A stretch of 64,000 bases of DNA, taken from positions 1,302,001-1,366,000 of the forward strand of contig CYUK01000003.1 of the NCBI GenBank assembly GCA_001299455.1, read 5' to 3'. The notes below the pieces were generated by a model that saw only the letters and a program-made list of their open reading frames with translations, was not told where the DNA came from and did no database searches. Positions 53,582 to 64,000 of this stretch are shown in pieces (the first letter of the stretch is position 1; every line of letters starts with the position of its first letter). The position numbers and the translations under genes are program-made. This DNA comes from Clostridiales bacterium SIT11. Its GTDB lineage: Bacteria; Bacillota; Clostridia; Tissierellales; Peptoniphilaceae.

Positions 53582-54907
53582 TTAGTTAGGAAGAACTAAC
53601 CATTCAGGGCTAGCCCCCTTCTTGTGAACGAGGACATAGTGGCCACCATTCCAGAGCTGATCAATTTTTTCTGTAGAATAATAATCCTTGAAGTATCTAT
53701 AAAATTCTCCGTAATCAGCAAACTTATAGTAGTTGCTTTGACCATAATAAGGGTCGAACCGGTTATTGTAGAGCCAATTAATGGTGTCTCTATCGTAGCC
53801 TAGGTCACTGTAATACTTGTAAAAGCTAGAATAATCCCGGTAGATCCAAGGAGACCGGGTTTCCCAGGATTTTCGGTAGCTATCCCATTGGTCCAGAATC
53901 CAAGCCTTGGAATAGCCCCGGTCCCTGTAGTACCTGTAAAAATCTTCATAGGACACCGGTCCCCTTGTCCAATCCAGGGGATAACGACCTTCCTTGTAGC
54001 GGAAGTCAGGGTCATTCCACATCTTTAAAATTTCCCGGTCACTATAGTTGAACTTTTTAAAGTACCAGTAAAAATCATTGTAATTTTTCCAGTACCATTC
54101 CTTGGGAAGGTCTTTCTTGCCATTTTCCAGGGCCCAAAGACGGTTCACTTCATCTAAGGAATAGCCCTTGGTTAAAAGACGGTCCTTAAAGAGGTTGTAT
54201 TCGCTTACTTCTACCTTGATCTTGTCTCGATTTTCCACCTTTGGCAGACTTGGTTTTTCTACAGGCTTTTGATTGATGGTCCCCTGTTTTGCAGCATAAA
54301 TTTGAGGGAGACTTAATTTTTCATAGGACCTGTAGAGGAGGACGCAAAATTCTCCCCGAGTCAAGCCTTCCTTAGGGGCAAAGGCTCCAGAGGGAAGGCC
54401 CTTCATAAGTCCTAGCTTGGTTAAGGCCCCGACTTGGCCCTTGTTTAAAATACTGTCCCTGTCTGTATAGGTGGAAAGAGCTTCTGGACTGGCTGGCAGT
54501 TGGTAAACTTCCCCTAAAATCCGAGCGGCTTCGTCCCGGGTAATTTTTGCTTCTGGATAGAGCTTGCCTGGACGGTTTTTTAAATAGCCTTGGGAAAGGC
54601 CTCGGGCCACTTCATCATAGTACCACTTTTGGGGAGACACATCGGAAAATTCCACAGTGGCCTTATTTTTAATTCCTGCAAATTGGTTGATGACCCGATA
54701 AAATTCCACTTGGGTCATTTTTTCTTGGGGGTTAAAGCGGCCAAGTTCATTTCCTTGGACATACTTTTGGTCAGCTGCCCATAGGATTTCCTTCTTGGCC
54801 CAGTGGTTTTGGACATCTGGGAAAGCTGCAGCAAGGCTGGAGACACTTAAAGTCAGGACCAGGGCCACAGCTAAAAAACTAGTTGAGAAAAAATTTTTCC
54901 TCTTCAT
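53582..54907 (-). CDS. SLH-domain surface protein with five C-terminal aromatic repeats
   Basis: A 441-aa exported protein. Signal peptide 1-28. Three SLH domains (about 29-77, 87-135, 147-196) should bind the cell wall polymer. The C-terminal half has five repeats of about 40 residues starting at 237, 276, 320, 359 and 399, with consensus YxxFYxYYxdxGYsxxxIxxxW, separated by Tyr/Trp/Arg-rich spacers. I do not recognise this repeat family. It stands alone, next to the pilus locus but on the opposite strand. A binding or adhesion role is inference. Confidence 0.85.
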   Translation of the reverse strand: MKRKNFFSTSFLAVALVLTLSVSSLAAAFPDVQNHWAKKEILWAADQKYVQGNELGRFNPQEKMTQVEFYRVINQFAGIKNKATVEFSDVSPQKWYYDEVARGLSQGYLKNRPGKLYPEAKITRDEAARILGEVYQLPASPEALSTYTDRDSILNKGQVGALTKLGLMKGLPSGAFAPKEGLTRGEFCVLLYRSYEKLSLPQIYAAKQGTINQKPVEKPSLPKVENRDKIKVEVSEYNLFKDRLLTKGYSLDEVNRLWALENGKKDLPKEWYWKNYNDFYWYFKKFNYSDREILKMWNDPDFRYKEGRYPLDWTRGPVSYEDFYRYYRDRGYSKAWILDQWDSYRKSWETRSPWIYRDYSSFYKYYSDLGYDRDTINWLYNNRFDPYYGQSNYYKFADYGEFYRYFKDYYSTEKIDQLWNGGHYVLVHKKGASPEWLVLPN

Positions 54908-54952
54908 TTTATAGACCTCCTAAATAAGTACAAATGTTTTCCTGCTTCTTTT

Positions 54953-54958
54953 ATTATA
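54953..54958 (-). promoter_or_regulatory. Candidate -10 of the SLH gene
   Basis: TATAAT on the minus strand, 46 bp before the start codon. A -35 (TTAAAC) would be 18 nt upstream; weak. Confidence 0.4.
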
Positions 54959-54959
54959 T

Positions 54960-55195
54960 ATACCTCAAAATCCTCTGTTTAATCAGATATTCCTAAAGTT
55001 CAGGAAGAATACTCTTGTAAAGAGGATGATTTGATAAAAAATAAGAAAAGTTAGAGCCTTAGCCAAGTATAAAAGATGATGCAAAGGAGGTAGTAAAAAT
55101 AGTATTAAAAAAAGTAGGACCAGATGCAGTAAACCAGTAGAATACAGACATCCCAAGCTAGATGAAAAAAGATACGAGAAAAAATGGTTTTTATA
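54960..55195. other. Intergenic region between the divergent SLH and pilus genes
   Basis: AT-rich. A few short open stretches around 55075-55195 read like protein fragments in two frames, without start codons, so decayed coding sequence is possible but cannot be shown. No tRNA or hairpin terminator is seen. Confidence 0.4.
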
Positions 55196-55224
55196 TTGAC
55201 ATTAATGCTTTATTATAATATAAT
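55196..55224 (+). promoter_or_regulatory. Perfect consensus promoter of the pilus locus
   Basis: TTGACA (55196-55201), exactly 17 nt, TATAAT (55219-55224): the full sigma-A consensus. It leaves a leader of about 120 nt, which contains ACATTAAT twice in tandem, before the ATG at 55351. Confidence 0.88.
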
Positions 55225-55350
55225 TGCATAAATTGAACATTCTTTATCTGACACTTAAATCTATACTAGTTATAGATACATTAATACATTAATATAGAAG
55301 AATGAACTAGAAGACATCTGAACTGGTGATGAAATTTAGGAGTGAGACAC

Positions 55351-58300
55351 ATGAAGAAAAAAATCAAAAGAAACTGTCTGTTGTTAGCCGTCCTCTTATT
55401 AGCTCAAGTACTTTTAGAACCCTTGGCCATTTTTGCCAATAATTATGGGCAAAATCCGGGAATTTTTTCTGGGGGGGGGGGCAGACCCTTCAAGAGGATC
55501 TTTTTACTCGAGATAAGACAATTGATGCCAGTCGAGCCTGTTATGATTTAGACCTTAAAGAATACCAGGCAAATGGTCATGGCAATTTAGCCCTTCAAAT
55601 AGCTTGGAGGATTCAAAAAGGACAAACACCTGGTAAAGTTTTTTCTATTGCACTTCCAGCAGGTCTTACTCTCACTACGTCCAGTGCCCAAATAGGGACA
55701 ATTGTTCAAAACCAAATAAATATTTTAGATGTCTATTATAACCAAAATCATATAGAATTTTACTTAAGAGAAGAAGGGGCCCTGGCAGCTCAAAAAGGAG
55801 AGCTTTATGGATCCCATCTTTTGTTGCCTATTTATGGAAAAGAAAGCCTAGTCAACCAAAGCTTGAGCTTTGAAGTGCAAGAAGCAAACCAAGAATATTA
55901 TATAGACGACTTCATAGATTCTATAAGCCAAGAAGACCTGTTCAGCTATAGGGATTCCATTGTAAGACCTGAACAAGAGCAAATAAAGCAAGAAGACCAA
56001 ATAGAGCAGGAAGAAAAAAACCAGGAAGACCTTAATCAAACCATAGAAATCACAGAACCGGATCCTAAAGAAGACCAAAAAGAACTCTACATAGAATCCA
56101 GCTCACCCAAAGAAGTCACCAAGGATACCAAGGAAAAAAATAAAGAAAATATCTTTACTACAGTAAGAGATTTTTTAACAAAGAACTCTGAAAAAGAAAT
56201 AATTGAAGAACCAAGTCAAGAATTACAAGCCATCAGCTTGCTAGAAGATTCAAAAACAAATGTCCAAGAAAATCCTTCAAAGCTAGAAGAAAAGGAAACG
56301 AAAACCTTAGTCACTCCAGAAGAAAATCCCCTTGTCTTAGAGGAAGACCCAGTGGCCATTTCTGGAAAAGATCCTGGAAGTGCAGAAGAAAATCCCTTCA
56401 TCCAAGAAGGAGGCAAGAAAGAAGAAGTAGAAAAGATCAGTCCTGACCTGCCTACAATAGAAGAAAAACCACTAGAAGAGGATCCTTGGCTGAACCTAGA
56501 ACCAGCCCAAGACCAGACTCCCCTGGCCCAAGAAGAGGCAAGACTTGTAGAAGCGCCAGGAATTGATATTTTATTAAAGGCAAAGATTGATGGCGAAGAC
56601 CTTACCTATCTAAGACCTAGATTTAACCTCTATAAGTCTGTAAAAATAATGGATGCCTTTGGAAATATCAGTGAAGAAGAAAAACTGATCGGCCACTACA
56701 GGGCAGATGAACTAGCAAGCCTTGTTTTTCCAAATGTAAAAGATGGAAACTACCGACTCGTTAAAGAAGGAGAAGACCTTCTTGGTGTTGAATTCACAGT
56801 AGAAAATAGACAGTTGATTTATAAGGGCCAGCTGATTCCTAATAACATTTTAGACTTGTCCCAAGAAAAAGCCCAAGATTTAAAGAATACAGACCAGCTT
56901 TCCAAGATTGAAATTCGCCTAACAGATAAAGACGGAAAAGCCATTGATTCAAGAGGGGCCATCTATCGAGTTCTAAAAATAGAAGAAGATGGAGAAAAAA
57001 TCATCCAAGATTTAAACTGGGACCTAGCCCAAGTTTATAAGGAAGCACCAAAAGTTGTAGAAGACGAAAAAGATTTGACCCTTAGCTACTTAGAACAATT
57101 TTTGGCTCAAAAACTAGGATCAGAAGATGAGAAGGAACTTCCCCTTGGCCAAGTCCAAAGTCTATCCCTTCCTGAGGGGGAATACATTTTACGAGAAATC
57201 CAAGCGCCAAAAGGTTATGAACCCACAGGAGGCTCCTTTAAGGTCCTTGTAGAAAAAGGACTTCCAAAACTAGAAACCAAGGCTCAAGAGGAAGATACAT
57301 TAAATTCTCAAGAAAAGCCCATAGAAATCCAGGAAGAAAAACCTGAAGAAAATAGGGAAGTAGCCCTGGCAAGTATTAAAGCAAGCTTAGAAAAATACTT
57401 GGAAGAAGCAGAAATGGGTCAAGAAAGTTGGACTGAAAATAAAGAAATGACGGCCCAAAGTCTAGACTTAAAGGAAGAAGCTCCTAAAACGATTGAAGAA
57501 CCAGAAAGCTTGCATGTAAAGGCCATGAGTGCGGGTCCTGAAGAAAAAATCAGGGCAGAAGTGGTCCAAGAAGGCTCTCCAGAAAGACCGACAAAAATTA
57601 ATGTGGCCTATCTAGCAGATGGAGAAGGCGGAGACAAAGCGACCCTTAAAATCCAAACAGTAAATAAAGCAGGTTCTCCCCTTTACTACGGAGGTGCCTC
57701 CGCACAAGAAATTGGAAATTTACGGGATAAAAACCTGAACCATGACGCCACTTATGCTGTCTACAAATATAATGAAGAAAGTAAGACCTATAAACCCTTA
57801 CCCTTATACGATCGGCCTTTAAAAGAAGGAGAAACTGTACCTGCAGAAAAAGTAAACTGGAAACATGGACACCTAGGAGAGGTAACCCTAGATGGCCTTG
57901 ACCAGGGGAAATATCTGGTCAAAGAAGTAAAATCTGTTTTCCAATACGCCTTTAAAAATTTGGCCATGACCTTTGATGTTCAAGCAGGGAAAGTGACAAA
58001 TTTACAAGAAGTTCAAGTGCAAAAGGCAGACTATGAAAATGATCGTCAAAATAGGGTAAAACTGACCTATAACCAAAAGATGAAGAAGGACAGTGAACGG
58101 GTCATTACACCAGGAGAAATTACCCCAGCCTCTACGGGAAATGTTCAAATCAATGAAGACCAAAGTGTAAAAGCCATATACCACAAGGGGAACCTCCGGG
58201 TCAAAAAGGTAGACAAAGATGGAAACCCAATCCCAGGCGTTGCCCTGGAACTTCACGGACATGATGCCAACCGGAACCTGCGGATTTATCGGGTGATTAC

Positions 58301-61300
58301 AAATGAAGAAGGGATTGCAGAATTTAAAGACCTGAACGTTCCCTCCTACCATTTATTAAAAGAAGTGGAAACACCTGGTGACTATGCCCTTCCCAACCAC
58401 CAATGGATGATTTATTTTGGCGAAGGAACTTGGATTGAGTTTGATAAAAACAACAAACCCAAAACAGAGCATATTCCTCTACAAATTTCAGACAACCAAG
58501 TCTATGCAACCCAAGTAGAATTAAAACCGGTTATTAAACTAAATCCCCAAGAAACACGTCAAGTCATTGAAAATGATAAGTATAGGCCCTTAATTGATGG
58601 GGTCACCGGAGCCTCCATTGCACCGAAAAACTGGTTCCAATTTACAGGCATTAATAATCCCACAGGTGCTCCAGCTGAAGGAACTAGCGAGGCAGAAAAA
58701 TACTGGGCCGGAAATTGGAATAAAGATGCTTACTTCACAGACGGCCAATATAAACAAGACTTTTTCAATTCTAGGGATAAGCGGTTTTTAGAAAAAAGAC
58801 AAACTCTAGGTCGGGTAGAAGGTAGTGAATTTTACACAATGACCATCAACAATAACCCTAGAGCCAAGGTCGTAATCAATAAAAAAGCTTCTGATACGGG
58901 AAATATTTTACCTGGAGCTACCTTTAGCCTTTACAAGGCCGATGAAAATGGAAATCTCCTCCTAGAAAATGGGCAACCTGTCTATATGAAAAAGGGTTTA
59001 AATCCTTGGACTGAAGTGTCTGGCCTCGATGGGAAAGCTGTCTTTGATAATATTCCAGAAGGAAACTACGTTATTAAAGAAACCAAGGCCCCTGGAGGTT
59101 ACCAAGGAAGCCAGGAAGAATATAAGATTCGTGTAGATGGAGAAGGAAATATCACCCTCTTAGGGAAAACAGCAGGAATTGAAGATGTTCCTGGTGTGTC
59201 TACCACAAAAGCCAACGGATTTCTCATTAATAATACGACAACCATAGGAGCGAATAGTAGGATTGTCGATGTGAATCCAGCAACGGGAGAATTCACCCAA
59301 ATTTTCTATGTGTTTGCCTCAGATGCAAATAAAAAGTTCACACCTCTCTCTCCTTATAATATTACTATGGAAGTCCTTCCGTATATTCATTCCACTAGTA
59401 CAGAGGTAGGAGCACAATATAAGGGGCAAGAAAATAGCTCCGCACAGACTTTTACATCCTTTGAAAGCTACAAGGTCTTAGATGCCGGAGCCTATGACCC
59501 CAAAACCAACCCCAATCCCGACTTATCTGATACCAGTAAGTTTCAAAAGATTGGAAGTCAAAGTGGAATTGATGATAAAAATCCAACATTCACATTTGAT
59601 GAAAATTTCAATAGCTTAAAGGGAGCTATCCTAAAAATAAAAGGGAAATATGATCCAAAAAGTGAGAAACCAATCCTAAATATGGGGAATATGTATAGTG
59701 ACACCTATGGTGGACAACGGTACATTTATAGTGGGGCCAAGGTGACGGAAAAAGAAGATGAAACAACAAGTGAAAATCGAGTATTAGACTTTACTGTAAC
59801 CAATACCCGGTATCCTGAAACTTCTCTGGATAAAAAGGGAACGGTCAATTTGCGGAAGGTAAAGTCTGGAACAGATGACCTTCTAGGAGGAGCCAAGTTT
59901 GCCCTCTATGTCGGAAAGTATGATGAAATTGGCCCCAGACCGGAAGCTTTTGTTACAGGAGAAACAAGTTCCACAGGTCTACCAGGCGTGGAAGTTGGGG
60001 GAAAACCAGGGAACTTACAATTTAAGGATATTCCACCAGGAACCTACACCTTAAAAGAAACAGCAGCCCCAGATGGTTATGAAAAGACCCTACATTCTTG
60101 GACTGTTCGAGTCTTCCCCTCGGGAGTCACTTTAATAAATTTGAATCCCACCTTTGACGAAGACCCAACCCTAGAAGAACCTGTCAATGTAAATGACAAG
60201 GTCCACCTTGATAGAGACTCGTTTTCATTTGGTGTCGATCTGACTACTAGAGATGCAGATTCTAGAAAATCCAAGGATATCCTTTATCCCAACCAGTCTG
60301 AATTTTACAAGATGGACTTTAAATTAAAGCTTGACAATGGAATAAAAAAAGGAAACTACTTTACTATTCAATTAGATAAAAACTTGTCCTTGGAAGGGAC
60401 CATGAAAGAAACAAACCTACCAGATATTGAATATGGAGGGTACGTTCTAGCGACTGGTCAAAAGGATATGGAAAAAAATACAATCACCTATACCTTTACA
60501 GAAGTTGTAAACAGTCTCAGCAACATTTCTGTGGATTTTCATATCTCGATCTCTCCCAATCGGTATACCGTCTTAAACAGTGGAACAAAAGAGTATGAAG
60601 TGACAGTAGCCAAGGATTCAATTCAAACGAATTCAGGCATATTCATTGATTACAATCCCTTTGTAAATAGTGGAGGATATTTTTTCTGGTATGATGATGC
60701 GTATAGTCCATCTTATTATGCTCGAAATGCGGCATCAGGCTTTATCCAAAGGATTGATAATGAAAAGGGAAATATTGAAATGACCTTTTATTTACGATCC
60801 CTCCTTCAAGAAAATGGACAGAATAAATATTTACAAGTACAAGATAGGGATAGCACTGGTGACGATTATAATCTTATTCCACCGATTACAAACTTTAAAT
60901 ATGAATTGTATAAGGTCAATGAGAAGGTGACGGTAGACAAAGATGGATTTTCTCCCCTAATGCCTAAGTCCTATGGGGTCAAATTTAGTGATACGTCCAA
61001 GTATACCCTCTTAAGTCAAGGAAACTTGCCCAGTGATGGAAGAGTATCCATTCCTAGAGAAAACTGGAATGACGATGTTATTTTAAGGGTCATTGCCCCC
61101 TATAAAGTTGAAGAAGAAACGGCAAAGTTAACCGTCTTTTCCTATTATTTAAATCCATATGGACAATGGCAGACTGTTGGAGTAAAATCTGGGACTGTGA
61201 CTAAGCCAAGTCAAATCTTTACCCAAGCCAACCTGACCCAAGGGGAAGCCCTGGCCTTTAATAAGGAAAAAGGGGATATGGATATTCAAGTCTATAAAAA

Positions 61301-61868
61301 GAATGAAGAGAAAAAGATCATTCAAGTGGGGAGCATGGAAATGAAATTGAGTGTTGCAGAGGATGCTTCAGGGACAGTTCCTGTGCCAGCGGATCAAAAT
61401 TCCTTTACACTCAACTTAGGCGGTACAAACCTCTTGACCATCAAGCTACCCCAGGGTTTAAATGGAGAATATATTTTATCGGAAACAAAGGCTCCTGTAG
61501 GTTATCTTGTCAATGGCTTAAGATATCGAATCAAGATAGATGCGAAAGCACGGAAAGTTTATCTACTGGAAGTCAAGGATGCCAGTGGACAGCCTGTAGA
61601 CTATAAGTTCTTCAAAGGCGCTACAGAGGAATCTGTATCTAGAGAAAACCCAGCCATCCTTTATAGTGAAATTACCAGTGCAGACGGAAAGATTGTTGTA
61701 GACAAAGACCGTATTGCCTTGGATATTATTGACCCGTCTGGAGCTTATCCTATGACCGGCGGAATGGGAACTAGAATCTTTTATGGACTAGGCGCTTTAG
61801 TCATGGTCCTTTCAGTAGCTTTTCTCTATCGGAGAAAAAGGCTAGATATGTATGGAAGGGAGGGCTAA
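55351..61868 (+). CDS. Giant sortase-anchored pilus adhesin, out of frame at a poly-G tract (phase-OFF here)
   Basis: The ATG at 55351 (TTAGGAG upstream) gives a signal peptide (KRNCLLLAVLLLAQVLLEPLAIFA). After it an 11-G run (55471-55481) shifts the frame, and translation stops near 55549. The frame starting with CAG at 55482 is open to 61868. With 9 or 12 G the product would be about 2,172 aa. Order: Ig-like adhesin region (GKVFSIALPAGLTLTTSS), Glu-rich linker, Cna-B/SpaA-like domains near 56890, 58185, 58863, 59839 and 61279 (E-boxes such as YVIKETKAPGGY), further adhesin-type beta domains between them, and a sorting signal YPMTGG (61746), helix and RRKR. Probably a pilus tip or ancillary subunit. 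Confidence 0.85.
55471..55481 (+). repeat. Homopolymer of 11 G inside the adhesin gene
   Basis: Eleven consecutive G, about 40 codons after the start. The current length joins the signal peptide to a short dead frame; plus one or minus two bases joins it to the adhesin frame. Confidence 0.95.
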
Positions 61869-61998
61869 GAATGACTGGTAAGTCCATCTTATACAAGGGT
61901 GTCATCTATGTGAAGATTGAATAATTTTCGCATAGAGAAGGAAGTGGACCGGATGAGGTTCTAAAAAGAAATTTTATATTTAGAATGGAGGAAAAAAG

Positions 61999-63528
61999 AT
62001 GAAAAAGATGAAAAAATTAATGTCTAGCCTATTGGCACTTGTCATGCTAGTCAGTGTTTTTTTCCCTGCTGGAGTTCTAGCAAGTCAAACACAGACAGAG
62101 GATGAAGTTGAAGTTGTTGTTCATAAGATTTTAATGAGCAAAGCAGATTTAGATGCTCATGATAAAACCAAAACCTATAAACCAGCGGATGGAATTGCAA
62201 ACATTACAGACTTCTTTGGAGCCAGTGCCAAGGAAATTGATGGCGTTTATTTTGTAGCGCTCAAAGAAGGCGAAGCCTTTGATGAAACAAAGATTACAGA
62301 CTGGGCTGACAGAGAAGCTGCTGGAACAGCAGGCTTAACAAAAGATGGTGGCAAATTAACCTTAAAGTTAAAAAGCCCTGGAAAGTATAAAATTTACGAA
62401 GTCAAGTCTAAGTCTACTTACGAGGGACCGGATGGAAAGCTACTTGCAGAATCAAAGGCTGTTCCTGTAGAATTAACTCTTCCCGATCATGCGATGACAG
62501 AAACAGGACTTGCGAAGACAATCCACGTCTATCCAAAGAACACAGAAGATGGACCAAGTGTAGACAAGTGGGTTATCAAGGATGGAGAAGACAAAAAAGA
62601 AGCTTCCTTTGATAAGGATGAAGAACACACTTGGGCTATTGAAGCACCGATTCCTACCAAATTTGAAGACTATAAAGTATTTAACCTAGTGGATAAGTTA
62701 GAAGATTCCTTGACTTATGTACAAGGACAAACTGTATCTGTCAAGGTAAAGGGAAAACAAATCACCTTAACAGAAAACACAGATTATACAATCACAGAAC
62801 CTACAGGAGATGGAGGAACTTTAACTGTTTCCTTTACTGAAGCTGGAATTCAAAAACTAGCCAAGGAAGCAGCTGTTGGAGATGTTGTCCGGGTTGAATT
62901 TAAGTCAACCATTAATGACAAGGCTGTGATGTCTAAAAATATTCCAAATGATGTTACTTTAGAATATGGACACGATCCTGATCATAAGAAAGAAAAGAAA
63001 CCAGATGAAAACCCAAGAGTGTACACTGGTGGGAAGAAGTTTAAGAAGATTGATTCTAAAGATAAGAAGGCTCTTAGGGACGCCAAATTTGTTGTAAAGA
63101 ATGACAAGGGAGAATACCTTCTTGAAAAAGAAGGAAAATATTCCTGGGGAACAGTAGCAGATGAAGGTGCAAAGGCTTTATTAGCCAATGCAGATGTAAA
63201 GAAAATTACTTCAGGTGAAGATGGAACTTTTGAAATTAAGGGTCTGGAATACGTTCGTCCTGATGGAACGAAGTATTTCTTAAAAGAAGTCCAAGCCCCA
63301 GAAGGATATGCCATTAAAAATGAAGAAATAGAATTTACTGTAAATGATACGTCCTACTATGCAGATGCAGAAAAAGTTACGCCAGCAGATCCACAAAATG
63401 TGGACAACGCAGTCATTACCATTCCTCAAACAGGGGGCATGGGTACGATTGTTTTTGGTCTTGTAGGGATTGCTGTCATGGCTGGAGCCTTTATTGCCAT
63501 TCGGAAACGTTCTGTACAAGCCAACTAA
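61999..63528 (+). CDS. Major pilin (backbone), sortase-anchored
   Basis: A 509-aa pilin. Signal peptide 1-29; an N-terminal pilin domain ending in the pilin motif IHVYPK (Lys180), the likely isopeptide donor for polymerisation; middle isopeptide-forming domain (about 185-330); Cna-B-type domain with E-box FLKEVQAPEGYA (about 428); sorting signal IPQTGG (475), helix and RKR tail. This is the layout of class C sortase backbone pilins (FimA/SpaA type). The ATG follows GGAGG. It comes 130 bp after the adhesin gene, with no terminator between. Confidence 0.93.
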   Translation: MKKMKKLMSSLLALVMLVSVFFPAGVLASQTQTEDEVEVVVHKILMSKADLDAHDKTKTYKPADGIANITDFFGASAKEIDGVYFVALKEGEAFDETKITDWADREAAGTAGLTKDGGKLTLKLKSPGKYKIYEVKSKSTYEGPDGKLLAESKAVPVELTLPDHAMTETGLAKTIHVYPKNTEDGPSVDKWVIKDGEDKKEASFDKDEEHTWAIEAPIPTKFEDYKVFNLVDKLEDSLTYVQGQTVSVKVKGKQITLTENTDYTITEPTGDGGTLTVSFTEAGIQKLAKEAAVGDVVRVEFKSTINDKAVMSKNIPNDVTLEYGHDPDHKKEKKPDENPRVYTGGKKFKKIDSKDKKALRDAKFVVKNDKGEYLLEKEGKYSWGTVADEGAKALLANADVKKITSGEDGTFEIKGLEYVRPDGTKYFLKEVQAPEGYAIKNEEIEFTVNDTSYYADAEKVTPADPQNVDNAVITIPQTGGMGTIVFGLVGIAVMAGAFIAIRKRSVQAN

Positions 63529-63543
63529 GAAAGAGGGTGAACC

Positions 63544-64000
63544 ATGCTAAATTTTAAAGGTAGACTCTTTAGACTGCTTATCCTAAGTATATTTTTTAGC
63601 GTGGTTGTTTTCACAAACGTGGAGGCCAAGGACATGGTCATAGACTTCCGGGACCTATCGGAAAAGTTGGAAGATATGGCCCATAGGGATGTAATTGTTT
63701 GGAAGGTGTCTGAGGATCTTTTAGGGGATAAGTCCAGGGAAAAGTTAGTCAAAGACTTGGAAGGAAAGTCCATTGCAGCTTTAAATCAAGCCTATCCCTG
63801 GAAGGTTTATCAAACAGATAAGAATGCTCTCTTGCACCAGGACTTTTCCAAGGGAACCTATTATGTCCGCCTTCAGCCTGTAGCTGGAAAACCATCGGTT
63901 TACCCCTTTGTCTTTGTGGTAGAAAATCAGGGTAAAGGAATTATTTATCCTAAAAAGAAGGAGAACTTGCCTCCGGGAGACCTGGAACTTTTAAAGGTAT
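63544..64000 (+). CDS. Minor pilus subunit, 5' part (runs off the window)
   Basis: An open frame from ATG 63544 (GAGGGTGA upstream), 15 bp after the pilin, to the window end: 152 codons. A signal peptide (LFRLLILSIFFSVVVFTNVEA) precedes a domain with GTYYVRLQPVAGKPSVYPFVFVVEN, which resembles the N-terminal domain of minor or basal pilins that set up a Cna-B fold. A sorting signal would lie beyond the window, probably with sortase genes. Confidence 0.8.
   Translation, partial: MLNFKGRLFRLLILSIFFSVVVFTNVEAKDMVIDFRDLSEKLEDMAHRDVIVWKVSEDLLGDKSREKLVKDLEGKSIAALNQAYPWKVYQTDKNALLHQDFSKGTYYVRLQPVAGKPSVYPFVFVVENQGKGIIYPKKKENLPPGDLELLKV

Noticed and set aside
55075-55195. Fragment of a decayed gene upstream of the pilus promoter
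   Set aside because: Two short open stretches without start codons, in different frames; too short to identify.
55342-55551. Short open frame reading through the G tract as an independent 69-aa protein
   Set aside because: It is the signal peptide of the adhesin plus a dead frame after the tract; the last part has no protein-like features.
1-64000. CRISPR arrays, insertion sequences, prophage genes, tRNA and rRNA genes
   Set aside because: None seen: no regularly spaced repeats, no transposase or phage proteins, no tRNA T-arm or rRNA sequence in the gaps.

Overview
The window looks like chromosomal DNA from a low-to-mid GC Gram-positive anaerobe (Bacillota). The gene set suggests a Peptoniphilaceae/Tissierellia-like anaerobic coccus: sortase-anchored pili, an SLH surface protein, AmaP/Asp23 envelope genes, a FeoA-FeoA-FeoB iron importer, a Ugp-type sugar importer, non-mevalonate isoprenoid synthesis (ispE) and veg. 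The taxonomic call is inference. I see no prophage, insertion sequence, CRISPR array, tRNA or rRNA.

Layout. 1-2745: end of rplI, dnaB and a CNNM/CorC-type transporter. 2816-5717: ferrous iron operon (two feoA, feoB, a Cys-rich FeoB partner) behind a consensus promoter with a direct repeat at the start site. 6163-11077: carbohydrate ABC importer plus a TIM-barrel enzyme. 11160-17322 (minus strand): a four-gene ABC exporter operon and a two-component system; both promoters carry the same 15-bp box exactly 20 bp upstream of the -10. 17582-23503: ferredoxin, gltX, a radical SAM/DUF4130 DNA-metabolism pair, and a DUF2975/HTH/secreted-protein cluster. 23713-29642 (minus): murJ, then citrate synthase, isocitrate dehydrogenase and aconitase, together the oxidative route to 2-oxoglutarate. 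29830-31589 (minus): two exported proteins of unknown role. 31773-35294: glmM, degV and tuf. 35376-37873: a methyltransferase-like membrane protein, then an ECF sigma factor with a putative anti-sigma and tandem zinc-ribbon membrane proteins. 37982-41899: pyrF-pyrE, a K+/H+ antiporter, a glutaredoxin and a zinc-ribbon protein. 41991-50389: hydrolase, murF, ddl, rnr, smpB, veg, ispE and murI. 50403-51654: L10 leader, rplJ and rplL. 51891-53361: amaP, DUF2273 and asp23. 53582-64000: cell surface region with an SLH protein and a pilus locus that runs off the window.

The most striking feature is in the pilus locus. A perfect sigma-A promoter precedes a signal peptide, and the signal peptide is followed by an 11-G tract. 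The tract puts the start codon out of frame with a roughly 2,100-residue multidomain, sortase-anchored adhesin whose frame is otherwise open. A tract of 9 or 12 G would restore it, which is the classic design of an on/off switch by slipped-strand mispairing. The second notable system is the two-component/ABC exporter module with its shared, precisely spaced promoter box.
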